Of a DNA stretch of 64,000 nt, positions 21,972 through 33,408 are shown piece after piece. The DNA is taken from NCBI GenBank assembly GCA_022578605.1, contig MU394157.1, positions 1 to 64,000 on the forward strand. Direction: 5' to 3'. How positions within the stretch are numbered: the stretch's first letter is position 1; every line of letters starts with the position of its first letter. A model generated the notes under the pieces. It was not told the DNA's origin. It saw only the letters and a list, made by a program, of their open reading frames with translations, and did no database searches. This DNA is from Camillea tinctor (lineage: Eukaryota > Ascomycota > Sordariomycetes > Xylariales > Xylariaceae). A program made the translations under genes and the position numbers.

Positions 21972-24900
21972 AAGACAACAAAAGAGGGAAAAAAAGAAAA
22001 AAAAAACGAAAAGCAAATCACACAGGAAAGATAGTATGAGGGGTGGAGTTCCCCTTGTCACAATCATTTCATGTAACCATACTTCCATGATCTAGAAAGG
22101 GCGCTGGCGGCCTAGTGAGTTTGGGGAAATATTTACATATGGCTATCATTGTTTCTATTTGTTTTCCATAAATTCCCTTCGTTATGTATGGGGCAACCCA
22201 TTGCGCTAGAAAAAGGATCAAAAAAATGTAGACTATATATCTATAGGTTTATTATACATAGGTACTTGGAGGAACCAAGGAGCCATATTAGACAATGCTC
22301 AAGTCCTCCAGTTATCGAGCGAGATGAATAAAAAACCCCGTCATCTATCAACTCAGGCAAATGATTTAACGCCGGCGTAACTACGAATGATTTACAAACT
22401 TTTCAAGGCTCGTGATGCAGAATCATAAGATGATTCGTTTGCTATATTGTCATGATAAAGATAGCACACGAGGTCGTTGGAACGCAAGAAAGACCTCTTC
22501 CGGTTTCAACCACGATAAAGCAAACTTCATTGCAGTTATGTCATCACCACGTAGACGTTTGAACTGAAGTCTGTCTGCTTGTTTCTCATCTATACATGAA
22601 GCTAGGGGATCGTCAATGTGCTTGCCCGTGCGGCTCAAAGTTGCAGGGTTAGGCGAGGTAGCAGCAATAGGAAATAGAGAGCTTTGACAAACTTCGAGTC
22701 AGGACCGGCCGAACACTCCAAGACGGGAGAGATGGGTTGTCTCAATACTACCTAAAACATTGTCCAGGAAGCCTTGCATCATGAGGAGTCTGCGATGAAA
22801 AGAATATTGGCGCATCCCAGGAATCTTACCATTAGTATTCCCCCATGCCTCACTAGATCCAAAACTAAATACTATAACCTACTTGCCTATGTATCCAAAG
22901 GAATAAACCGGAGATATTCCAAATAATCCAAAGGCAGATCCATGCAAGATCTAGGACCTGATCTAAGGCCTTATGTGTCACTAGATACAAGGGTATGGAT
23001 GACGGAGGTAATGTTATGTTGTGGATTTCATACCCTGGAATCCATCCCATTGCGCTCGAGCCCGCATTGACCGATCTCGACAAGGCGGCATTGTTTAGGT
23101 ACATATCTGGTCTATTGACTGGTAGGCAGGTAGTCGAGGACCCAAGCACGTACGTATATACGTGCAGTGCATACATACATATTACATTACATGCCTATTA
23201 AGCCAATGTGTCCCACGGGACGGGCAGATTGAACGAACTTCCCCCCCTTGCCACCCTTGCACCCCTGGTCCCGCGCCTTGTGTGCCGCCGATCCTCGAGT
23301 TTGTGTGCCGCCGATCCTCGAGTCGTTTCCAATTCTACGGATCGCATATGCAAGATTCGAAGATTAGGATGGGGCTTTGTGGCTTGGAAATTCGGGGGTG
23401 ACAAGGGGGCAAAATATGACTTTGGATCAACTGTAGGGCTGACAGGCGAGCGAACACAGAAATAAGAAAAGAAAGCTGACCGATACTATGACAAGATAGA
23501 AATATGGATTTCCAGTTTCAGAGTAACCCAATCGAAGAGCAGCGCCACTACCTAGTTGCCTTTCCTCATTGAAAGGAAAAAAAAGCAAAAAGATAAACAA
23601 AGAATCTAAGGCTGTGGCTTGCAAGGGGGGTTTAAATACTACTTACACCTAGCATTGGTAGTGTACATAACAAAAGAAAAAGATAGAAGAAAAAGGAAAA
23701 AAAGAATTCGCCAGACCGGCGTGGACACAGCTGCATGCCTTTTTGGGATCATTGCAGGGGGAACACTATAAATCCGGTAGGGGTATAATTCTGTATTGTA
23801 GGTTGGTTAGCTGATTGACGATTCCAACGAATAGAAGTTGTCTGCGAGGAACGCATGGCCTTTTATCTCACGCTCTCTTTTGTAAAGAAATCACCTTTTT
23901 CTTTCTTGTTACTATTACCTCACCTGCCGCTGTTATCATTATAGGTTAGAAACAAAAATAAGAACAACTTTTTATGTAACTCTCTGCACTGTCATGACTT
24001 CGCAATTCATGTGTGTATATGTGTGTATATTGGGGACAGGGGGGATGAGACGATTATATTAACGAGATAGGAATGATGGGATTCTTCACAATGTCGTACA
24101 AGGGGTGAGGAGACTGACAAGGGGCAGAAAATAGGATCTGTACACATGACATTTTGCCTTCTTCAGGTCGTCCTCCCCCACGCTTCATACATATACGTAC
24201 ATACCACCCCGGCCAGGACCCCGATAAATAGTAGAGCTGGGTAGGGTAGGCGCATACATATGTAGGTAGTCTGTGGATTTCCGGGTGGGCGGTGTGCTCG
24301 ACTGGCTTCATCCTAGGAAAAGTCAGTGATGGGATGTGCATCACAGACCGCTTAGCAACACCGGGTACGGTATCCGCGAGCGGCGCGGCGTGGATGTATC
24401 TTTGTGTGTGTGTCTCTCCCCATGTGTATGTGTGTATGTAGGTGTGTATGTCTGCTCGCGTTCGATGCATGCACTTATCTACTTTCCCGCAGTGATCGGC
24501 CACAAAAGTGATATTTCTCATCTTGTCGTTTTTTACTTCCCTTCCTTGACACTTGCCACTATAACAAGATGGCTCTGAGGATTACTAAGTTTGTCGTGCC
24601 CCCCTCCCACCCTCTCCTTCTCCTGTTTGTCAAGAAGGAGTTGCAGGACGCAGGGCTGACGTTTGTCGGTATTATGCAATGTTTTAGCAGACGTATACCA
24701 CATACACCTATGGGAAGTTCCAAGCGGGTAATATACTACAAAAGGAAATCTAATCGTGATAGAGGCTGTCGCCCGGAGTGGTCTACGACAACACGTAATG
24801 ATCATTTTTATGAGACCGAAATGCTAAACACTATATTGAAGACACGAGGCATAGTAAGGGAGGAAGAACGCTAGGACGTGTGACCAAGATCAGACTCTGG

Positions 24901-27318
24901 CTGCTTTAGATTTAATACAAAATGCATTTATATTGATTTTGAAATTTGTATAATATGCCTTCAATGATGGATCCAAATCCTCGATACTAATAAGGACATT
25001 TACTCAGAGAAATTTATGCATCACGCACCATTCTGAATTATCTACCGTAAGTTATACACTAATCTTAAATCGGACATATATGACTTTTTTATTTACACAC
25101 AAGTATTCAAATTGTGTCACTGGAGATAACATATAATATATGCCTTTTTGAGGCACATACATAACAATGTACACATAAGAGCCCCCCTATTATATCAATA
25201 GGATGTTCTTGGCGTCTGCAGTCTTATTTGTATAGATGTTAGGAGTCTATATACCTATGTTGCTTTCCGGATTAAAGGACCTATGGCACCCATAGGAGGC
25301 TGAACGTTATTAATATAAGCTGACAACAGGGGAAACACAGCATTTTAACATCCGCCCAATCTGAACAAATACCCCCAAACCTAGGACTTTCCCTTGTTTT
25401 TTTTTTCCTTCTCCGCTCGGCCGAGCCCGTGATAATAGAGCAAACCGTCCCATTATGGGGGTATTCAACCCGACGGGGTGGCCACCTGAGACCCTATATT
25501 GCCACTTCACGTGAGCCTGGGCATGCACTCCTACTGCAACATAAAGGACCCAAGGACCGGGATATCCCATCCAAACCGCAGATACGGCACCAGAAATAAA
25601 ACCTCTGTCGTATACGGGCATGTATATGCACGGAAGAGCGAATATCCGCTGTCAATATGTATTCCGCGCCCCTTTCCCTTCCTTTCCGCCCCGAGACAGG
25701 TCTCGTGCTGCTGTCTTAAAAATTCCTACAGCTCCGCACGTGGTTCGGTATATGCGGCAGCTTCCCGCTTCCCCTGTGTGTATATGTCTTACTCGATATA
25801 GGTTAGGTAGTGTAGAGTAGTTTGGGTATTACGAGGAATTCGCCAACAGATGCCCTACATAATGCCCCCCGTTCCCCCCCTCCCTCTCAAACCATCTTCC
25901 CCTCCTTTACCATTTTGACTGTCTGCCTACATGCATTTTCTCGCAGCTTAGATGAGACGCAAGTCGCAATCTTTCTTTCTCTTGAGTTACCACGCACCCC
26001 CCACGGGCGTCTGCATGTATGCAGCAGTAACCTGCCGCTGTCATGTCACATACCAATGAATCACTGACAGCACTGCGGTGCGAGAAATGAATCGATTATG
26101 CGGACAGGATGTTCCTTGTAAGAAGAGTGCCCAAGAAGTATATCTATTGGTCATTGATTAATTTTCGGCATTGAAACTGCCCTTGTAGAATTATCCTTTC
26201 TACTGACCGGACTTTATAGGCAATTGCTGACGACATAGGATTTTCGGAACCGAAGTAGAGAAGCAATGAAATATAATGGTCACCCTGTTTGGATGTATGT
26301 AAGGGATATGCATACGTTATATGTAGATTCTCGAAGCGTTTCCGTAATCCCTGATATAGGATATAGACCGAATATTAGTCAGATATAGAAAATGATAGCC
26401 TTGTGCTCACGACCGAGATCAACAATTTGTGATAAGCAGAACTACTTTACAACATAGCCCAGAGAAGTAATGCTAGGAACCTGATTGGGTAGAATAGGGC
26501 GCTTCTATGGATTAATTTTACGAATCAACAAACTTATTCTGTCATCGAACAAGTTGCTTATTAGTGATAATACGTTTAATGTTGCAATGAATCGCTAGCA
26601 TCCCTTCGAAGCGCCCTTCACTGAAGGATTTCTGCACTGATCGATAGAATGGAAGGAATATTCTTGGGAAATGATTAGTTGGCGTGTGCATATGTTTTAG
26701 AGAAGAGGAAAAATATATTCCCCCCGGAACCGTGGATAGCAATATGCAAAACTGATTTGGACATCACTATTGCCTTTGATTATCTGCGTTTGGAAGTTTG
26801 AGTCATAAATGTGTGTTATTTTTGTCTTGGGCTATAGAAACTGTTCGTCTCCAAGTAATACTAGATGTTTATATAGTCAAATTAGTCTGACACTACTGCT
26901 ATGACACATAGGAATGTGTTAACTAGTATGTTCGTAAGTTGATAAGTTGGATGAAACATAAGACGTTGATACAAGACAGGAAACTTGCCCTATCCATATG
27001 TTCTCGCCAAATTATATAGCAGTATAGGATTTGTCAACATACACCCCCCCCCCTCTTCTAGTACAATTATTTCTCTTGCGTTGAATCATTTTATAAGATC
27101 CTTCTTAGGATAGAAAGCTCCCGCAACAAAATTTCATAATCTCTCTCTGTAATAAAGGAGCATTGAATGCCTATTATAAGATAATATATCCATCGCATCG
27201 CCTTTCAGATGTACAACTCTTAAGGTGTGCTTTCGACCTGACCAATATCCCCAAACGCCATCCATGACTGGGGGGCCCCTGATATCTCAAAACTGGGTTC
27301 AACTTTCCCGAATATGAG
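21972..27318. other. Intergenic desert, 5.3 kb
   Basis: No supported gene. A 20-bp direct repeat (23281-23300 and 23304-23323, period 23) occurs near 23.3 kb. GT/CA-rich micro-repeats occur around 24400-24450 and a C-run near 27040. The block from about 24890 to 25330 is AT-rich. Open frames on both strands are short and overlapping, with no domain recognised. Confidence 0.35.
23281..23323. repeat. Two-copy 20-bp direct repeat
   Basis: TGTGCCGCCGATCCTCGAGT occurs at 23281-23300 and again at 23304-23323 with a 3-base gap, a perfect period-23 tandem duplication. It lies in an intergenic desert and looks like a recent slippage or small duplication event. Confidence 0.85.
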
Positions 27319-28961
27319 CTACGGCGCCGTATACGGTTCCTTAGAAACGTCTTGAGACGCTCTGTTATCCTTCACTTGGCTCATAGGCCACTGCATCCAT
27401 TGCGAGTACTCGTCACCAAGTCGCTCGTTAATCCTAGGGATTATGTGTTCCATCCAGCCATCCATAAACCAGCATTTGTGTACGACTTTGAACAAGACAG
27501 CGAAATAGGCTAATATTAAGAGGGACAAGGGGTTATTCCGCTGCAGAGAGGCCTGGAACGGAATCTGCATCCGATACAACCAGCCGAAGACGTGCACATC
27601 ATTTGGCGAGCCGCTGCACTTGCCGTTGCTGTCGCCATAGTTAGCCTCGTAGATAGTCGTAAGCGCATCGAAGGCCTTGAGGCAAACTGTCGCATCTGGA
27701 TCCTCGCTTGTGGCAATGAGATGGCGCACCTCGCTAACTGGGCGCTCCCAGTCGAGTCGTGGGAATCCCTCGGTCAGATAGGCCGGGGTTGGATTTGGCT
27801 CTGGCTCTGGCTCATCATCGGATTTTGGGCCCAGCGGCTCCATCAGCCCGGAGAACAGCGTCTGTGAGTCTATCAACTCCCGTATCAAGCGTACCCCGTG
27901 GATAAGCAGTGGGTAAGGCCCAGATGAATTGTCGTCGAGTTTACAGACAAGAAGATCGTCGGGTCCAGTGGGTCCGGTCGCAAAGCTACAATAGCAGACG
28001 AGGGTAGCAGAAACATATAAAGCCCCAACGTTTTCAGCTGTAGGGCTAGTTACGGCCGTCGTGAACCCACTGAGACCGGCCGCAGCATGCCGGTCCGCAA
28101 GCATTGTGTAATATTGCGCCTTTCCCTCATTGACTCGGAGGCGGGATAGGTGATGCCCTGCTATAGCCAAAGAGAAATGAAGGACGAAATGATGTCTGAG
28201 GCCTATCTGGGGGACGTTGACGCTCCAGAATTTGAGGATCGGATCATCGTGGGGCGCGTCACCACAGAATGTGCGAGCTGTAGCGGACACGAATTGGAGC
28301 GATAACTCAGCATCTGATGTATCCCAAGGGCAGTCGCTCGAGCTGGTTTCTGACGGGGCTGGTGTGGAAATATTCGTAGGTGTAGGCGAGTTAGTTGAAG
28401 GACTTTGGCTCATGTCAACATCACGGGAGGTGCTACCACCGCCACTCCTGTTGTTGGTCCAATTTTTCCGAGGACGTCCTCGACTCCGACGTGATGGGAC
28501 GGAGTTCACAGCTGGTGGCGGGCAAATGGGAATAGGTTCAGAATGGGAGTCAGCCGTTATACGTGTTGTTCCAAAACTGCAGACAAGGCCAAATCGAACG
28601 CAGTTGAGACATGCCGGTTTCTCTTCATTGCACTGATGCCATCAGAAAACTAAACAACAAAACAATAATAGCTCTAGTGAGACGAAATAGAGTGCCTGAG
28701 AAGAGAAAACGGAGAGATTGGTTGTGGGGAAGTTGTGTGATGTAAGTAGGATAGGTTGATATTATATAACAAGTGACTTTAACTACCTTAACCTTGCGAA
28801 TCTTGCACATAGAACATCCGTTCCCTGGTAAATATTAATAATTATCGTTTTAGTTTAGGGGTCAGAACAATTTAGTATGGACTAGGCTTACTTGATTTGC
28901 GGTGTGGCCGTCTCGTCCTCGATGGCGCCGGTGGCTCGAGAGGAGATCCTTCCAAAGGCAT
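27319..28961 (-). CDS. Zn2Cys6 transcription factor, Upc2-like, with AT-hook
   Basis: Three minus-strand exons are predicted: 28961-28892, 28824-28787 and 28632-27319, joined by GT-AG introns that both interrupt the zinc cluster region, giving 473 residues. Six cysteines (27, 30, 37, 44, 47, 54) form the binuclear cluster CSMCKIRKVKC...CLNCVRFGLVC, preceded by the basic RRPHRKSRNG typical of Upc2/SRE-type regulators. An AT-hook-like RGRPRK lies at about residues 87-92. The rest resembles the fungal middle-homology/ligand-sensing region and ends with a GWMEHIIPRI...WMQWPM block, as in Upc2-like proteins. Yeast Upc2 senses sterol and activates ergosterol uptake and synthesis genes. It diverges from the RTA1-like gene over about 500 bp, suggesting it may control that gene. 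The Upc2 relationship is inferred from the motifs above. Confidence 0.85.
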
Positions 28962-29463
28962 GGTTTAGGTCTATCTCTCTACGTGGTATGTGTATGGGAG
29001 GAATGGAGCTGGCAACATAGTTTGCACCGAGTACGAAAAATGATTCTAGTTAACGGGTTTCATTGGAAAGACACCGCATTTATTATGCAACACTTTGGTT
29101 GATTCGTCACGCTCCTCCTTCTGCTAGTCCGAAACAAGCCTTTAGTGGGGTCTCCAACAAGATCAAATACGAAAAATAAAACTGATTCTCTATACCCTGT
29201 ACTACTATCAAGTACGAATAATCTAACCTAGTACGTTAGATTCGGTGGTATATACTATAGTCTTATCTAAAAATAATGCCCACCGCTGTACCGCCTCATA
29301 GATGGTATACATTAAGGCTATATATATATGTCACCTTGAATGAACTTCACTCGCTATCTATTCTTACACGGACCTTTTTACTTGACGAACTTCAGAATTC
29401 TCACCATCGCCCGATATCCTCATTCCTCGTTTCATTCTTATTTGCCAATTACATTCGCCTATC
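28962..29463. promoter_or_regulatory. Shared divergent promoter, Zn2Cys6 regulator / RTA1-like exporter
   Basis: This 502-bp interval separates two divergently transcribed genes and must hold both promoters. A TATA-like TATATATAT run (about 29319-29329) lies 135 bases before the RTA1-like start. A TTTCGTATTTG (minus strand, around 29164-29174) is one base off the TCGTATA core described for yeast Upc2 sterol-response elements. No exact core copy was seen, so regulation is inference. Confidence 0.5.
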
Positions 29464-30365
29464 ATGAACACCGGTGATGGCCCCTTTGGGCCCGTGGTAA
29501 ACGGTACTCAAATCGTATTTTTCGAATATCGTCCGAATGAAGCTGCCGGTTATGCCTTTCTCGCCTTATTTGGCATAGCTGCGCTAGTTCATCTATTCTT
29601 CATCCTCCAGCTACGGGCATGGTTTTGCATTGCTCTTTTCCTTGGCGGTATCTGTAAGTTGAAATCCCACCTGGATTTCTCGTCGCGATATTTCTAGCTA
29701 ACAACATGAAACTAGCCGAGACGTTCGGTTACTATGGTCGAGCTAGAGCTTCTAAAGACCCGTCCCAAGTCGGTCCCTTTATCCAGCAAAATCTTCTCAT
29801 TCTAGTTGCAGCCCCATTTCTCGCCGCCTCAATTTACATGAGCCTTGGGAGGCTTACAGTCGGTCTTGGTGCACAGCGACATAGTGTTATTAGCGTGCGG
29901 TGGATGACCAAGATATATGTTCTTGTCGACATTGGCTGCATTGGGAGTCAGTTTGTCGGTTCTATTATACCCGCTTCCGGCGACCCTGACGCGATCAAAA
30001 ATTCAAGAATAATCCTTATAGCCGGTCTAATCGTTCAGCTCTCTGCCCTATCTCTATTCATATTCACGTGCTGGCACGTCCACACCCGGGTAAAGCGTAA
30101 CCCGCCAGATATGCTTCTCGAGAACCCGGCACTCCAGTGGGAGAAATATTTTTGGGCTGTCGAGGGCATGACTGGTTTGATGCTCATACGAAGTATGGTC
30201 CGGTCCATCGAGTATCTCCAGGGAGAAGGTGGTTTCGTCATATCACACGAAGTGTTCATCTATCTTTTCGATGCGGTTCCTATGCTACTTATCATGGTTA
30301 TTTTAGCAGTCGTTCACCCTGGGAGGCTAATCCGGCAGGTCCGCGGATTTAAAGCCCTTCAGTAA
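29464..30365 (+). CDS. RTA1-like lipid-translocating membrane protein
   Basis: Exons 29464-29653 and 29716-30365 are joined by a 62-nt intron with a CTAAC branch site, giving 279 residues. About seven membrane segments are visible. RTA1-family signatures are IQQNLLILVAAPFLAASIYMSLGR in the middle and RSIEYLQGEGGFVISHEVFIYLFDAVPMLL...HPG near the end. The family includes yeast Rsb1 (sphingoid long-chain-base release) and Rta1 (7-aminocholesterol resistance), and members often respond to sterol or membrane stress. A sphingolipid or sterol role is therefore plausible, but the substrate is unknown. It is transcribed divergently from the Upc2-like regulator. Confidence 0.87.
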
Positions 30366-31298
30366 TTTTTTTATTTTTATTTTTATTTTTCTATTTATTA
30401 TCTTTCATTTGTCATATACATATTGAAGTTTCGATTATCCCGTCGATTAGATGGGGTTGAGTAGATGGCACGGGGATACATTAGACATCTTGTGTAATTG
30501 ATACATGTACACTAAAAAGGGAGGTGGCATACGTGGGGTCTGGTGGGATGGGGTCAATTCTACGGAGTATACGAAAAATCGACATCCAATCAGAATGAGT
30601 GGGTCTCCCGAACTAGGTAGTTTTATAAATTTGGGCTGTTAAGCTTAAGTTCCAAGTAACCAACCAACCTGCGGGACATCACAAAACAAGGGAGCTAAAA
30701 GGGGCGAAGTATTGATACAACTTTTTCTCAAGCCAGGGCATCGAATATTTGTCCTGAAATGGGAGGTCTGGACGATTGACATTGTGGTGAGATAGCTAAA
30801 AGGGAGAAAAAACTTGTTGTTAGCTCCGTTTGAGTCATGATTGATTTAGACGTTCAGTGTGGTAATAGGTACTTTCCAATGACTCGTTCCCTAGCAATTG
30901 GTGAAGAAAAAAAGAATGTATACCGGGGCGGGTCTGCGATTTTTACTCGCCATCATCAAGGGGGTAAGTGTGAAGTGCATAACTTTGAAGTTGGTCGGCG
31001 CCTTCAGAGAAGTGGCAAGTATACCGGTTGTTCAAAAAAAAAGTAAAATAAGCTATGAATTCAAAATATCCTTCGAATTTTATGAACTTAGCTAAAACTG
31101 CTTTTACACAAAAGAAAGAAAAGGGAAGAAAGAAAGAAAGAAAGAAAAGAAAAGATGGGACATATCGACCAATTACTCGTCGAAAGAGCAATACACTTTC
31201 CTGTACACCATCTTCGAAAGTGATGATTGCACGAATTGAATAGGTAGTTATGAATTATATGGAGACAATTTCAAAACTGACTGGACAATCTCACTCCT
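30366..31298. other. Intergenic spacer between convergent genes
   Basis: About 930 bases between convergent 3' ends. It begins with a T-rich run (30366-30395) that may serve 3'-end formation. It carries one TACGGAGTA (30561-30569) and an A/G tract (31109-31156). No gene is seen. Confidence 0.45.
31109..31156. repeat. AAAG/GAAA purine microsatellite
   Basis: Repeated AAAG/GAAA units of a low-complexity purine tract, about 48 bases, in the spacer between convergent genes. Confidence 0.8.
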
Positions 31299-33408
31299 TT
31301 ATTGAACAACGATACGCGCGCGCCCGAGGTTGCTCACCCTCGCAAAAGGCGTCGTGTGGTTGCCCTCGCGCTGAGACGTGACCCTCACCACGGGGAAATA
31401 CGTGCCAGGGGTATCGTACTGGTGTTGAACCCGCGTGAAGGCCGTGCTCCCGCAGCCTGAGCACGACATATTCGCATAGTCCCCGAGGCCCAGTGGATCC
31501 CATTCGATCGAGACGACCTCCCCAGTCCCGGGAGGAACCTCCGCATATACCTCGAAGGTAACGAGAGTACCGGCAGCTGCTTCCACCTTATCGGAGTTGT
31601 TCGATAGCAGGGAGACCGTGGCCTGGATGCCGTATCTGTCTTCTGCATTTGCGGACACCTTGATTTGGCTCTCCTCTACCGAATAGGTTGTCGAATTTGG
31701 AGGCAAGGTATCCTTCTCGACCCACTGGGCCAGGTCACGTAGTGCTTGCTGGAGCATGCCCCAATAATCTACGCCTATGGCCCCTTTGTTCTCGTCTTCT
31801 AGGGTGTTATGGTCGGCGTTCTCATTATACCACAGCCGATAGTTATCGCCAAAAGCATCCCCGAGCGCGCTCCGCACTTGGCTCTTGTACCAGTCCGCAT
31901 GCCATGGAAATGCATCGCTGTCCATCAGCGTATCGACTACTATGACCTTGGCCATAATATTTCCTGTGTTAGTACCACCACCACTTGCGCTTTTTGCGAT
32001 GCTTGGCGCTACCTCTGGGCTGCGCTGAATGTAGATCGGATTTCCGTTTTCATCACGGAATTGGTCAAAGCCATAGAAACCACTGCGAGATGGTACCTGA
32101 TGGTGGTGGTACGTGGTTAAGGCGATGAGCCAAGTATTGTCTATAGTAACTTTGCAAGTGTTATTGATTGCGTCGATTATAGTCGAGTCGTTAGTGTCGT
32201 CGAGGTGCAATAACTGTTCCGTGACGTTAAGGCCACCAGAGAGTTCCCCTATCCTGGTTGGCGCATTGCCACAATAGAGTGTGTAGTCTAGCCCACGAAT
32301 ATCATTGAATTCCGGGAATGTTTCGAAAGCGATGACTTGTGAACCATTTGCTGCTTGAGATAGGCTTTTAACGGAGAGAGTCGAGTTGATCAAATAACCA
32401 CGTAGAAAATCCCCAAGTGCTGATGCTTCAGTTCCTGCATAACCGGGCAATGTCCAAAAAGCATCCCTGTACGTTGGATCGAGAGTCTTCCAATTATCCA
32501 TCAGTAATGTCAAGGTTGTTGAACCACCAACATAATAAAAGTCCTTCCAGGAGTGGAAGGGTATACCCATTAAGGTTGCTTCCTTGAGGATGCTCGCCTC
32601 TAACTCATTAAGACCAGTATAGGGGTCGCCGCTGCCACCAGGTCTGACAGCGTCAATTATCCCAGCAGATTTTGGTTTCAATACCAGACCTGCTAGAGCG
32701 CGGATACAGAAGCTGAGAGGTATGGAAACCGGAACTGCTTGGACATATGGAACTGCACCATTCCAGACTCCTATGGTGTTCTCGATAGCTCCAACCGTCT
32801 TGTAAGAACCCCCACTCCCCCCCCAGATATAGCCATATATGTCTTCAGACGGCAGCCCATAGTACTTCGAAGCAACAGTTCGCGAAAACTTCGCTGCTGC
32901 AGCGTCAGAGCCGTAGCCTGTTTGGCCCTCACTCTGTACCCAATAAGCTCCACTGTCGACGGCAAAGCTTAGGTCTTCATCCGATGCATCTGCCGTCAAT
33001 GATGGATAAACGAATTGGAAGAACCGACCGTCCCATCGGTCCTTTGGTGGAAGATAGACTCTCAGGGCGATACCAGATTTATTAAAATGTGCAGAAACTT
33101 TATGATGTGGGAATGGCGACGATTCCTCAGTCTCAGTGTCCACAATAACATCATTATAATCAGGATCAATGCAGTCCAGAGTAATGAATGGAGGACCATC
33201 AGGCGCGGAAGGCACACAATCGGTCGAGCGTACGTGAATACTCGCTGCACTAGCTATCAAGAGCCAATAAACAAGTACAGCACTAAGATAAGTAGTTTTC
33301 CCAAGTGTCCTATATAAATTAGTCAGTTTTCTTCCCTCTGGATATCTAATTGTAAAGTTGAGGGAGAAGGTTTAGTTACCAAGTTACTGGACCTCGTGAC
33401 ATCGCCAT
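31299..33408 (-). CDS. Secreted alpha/beta-hydrolase (tannase/feruloyl-esterase-like) with C-terminal PKD domain
   Basis: The main minus-strand frame is open from 33371 down to the stop at 31299 but has no ATG near its front. A small first exon at 33408-33388 (starting ATG-GCG-ATG) spliced to 33335 restores a start and gives 685 residues; this first exon is tentative. The joined N-terminus contains a signal-peptide-like YLSAVLVYWLLIASAAS. The catalytic part has IYGYIWGGSGGSYK, a Gly-x-Ser-x-Gly elbow (Ser about 149 counted from 33260), and later DTLMDSDAFPWHADWY and ENADHNTLED, likely acid/His regions. About the last 90 residues form a PKD-like Ig domain ending HQYDTPGTYFPVVRVTSQ. At least eight N-glycosylation sequons are seen. 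It probably cleaves esters of plant or microbial polymers outside the cell. Family assignment to tannase/feruloyl esterase is tentative. Confidence 0.68.

Noticed and set aside
24340..24460. GT-rich stretch that might suggest a telomere-like or Z-DNA element
   Set aside because: Irregular short GTGTAT repeats only; no telomeric TTAGGG repeats and no ordered array.
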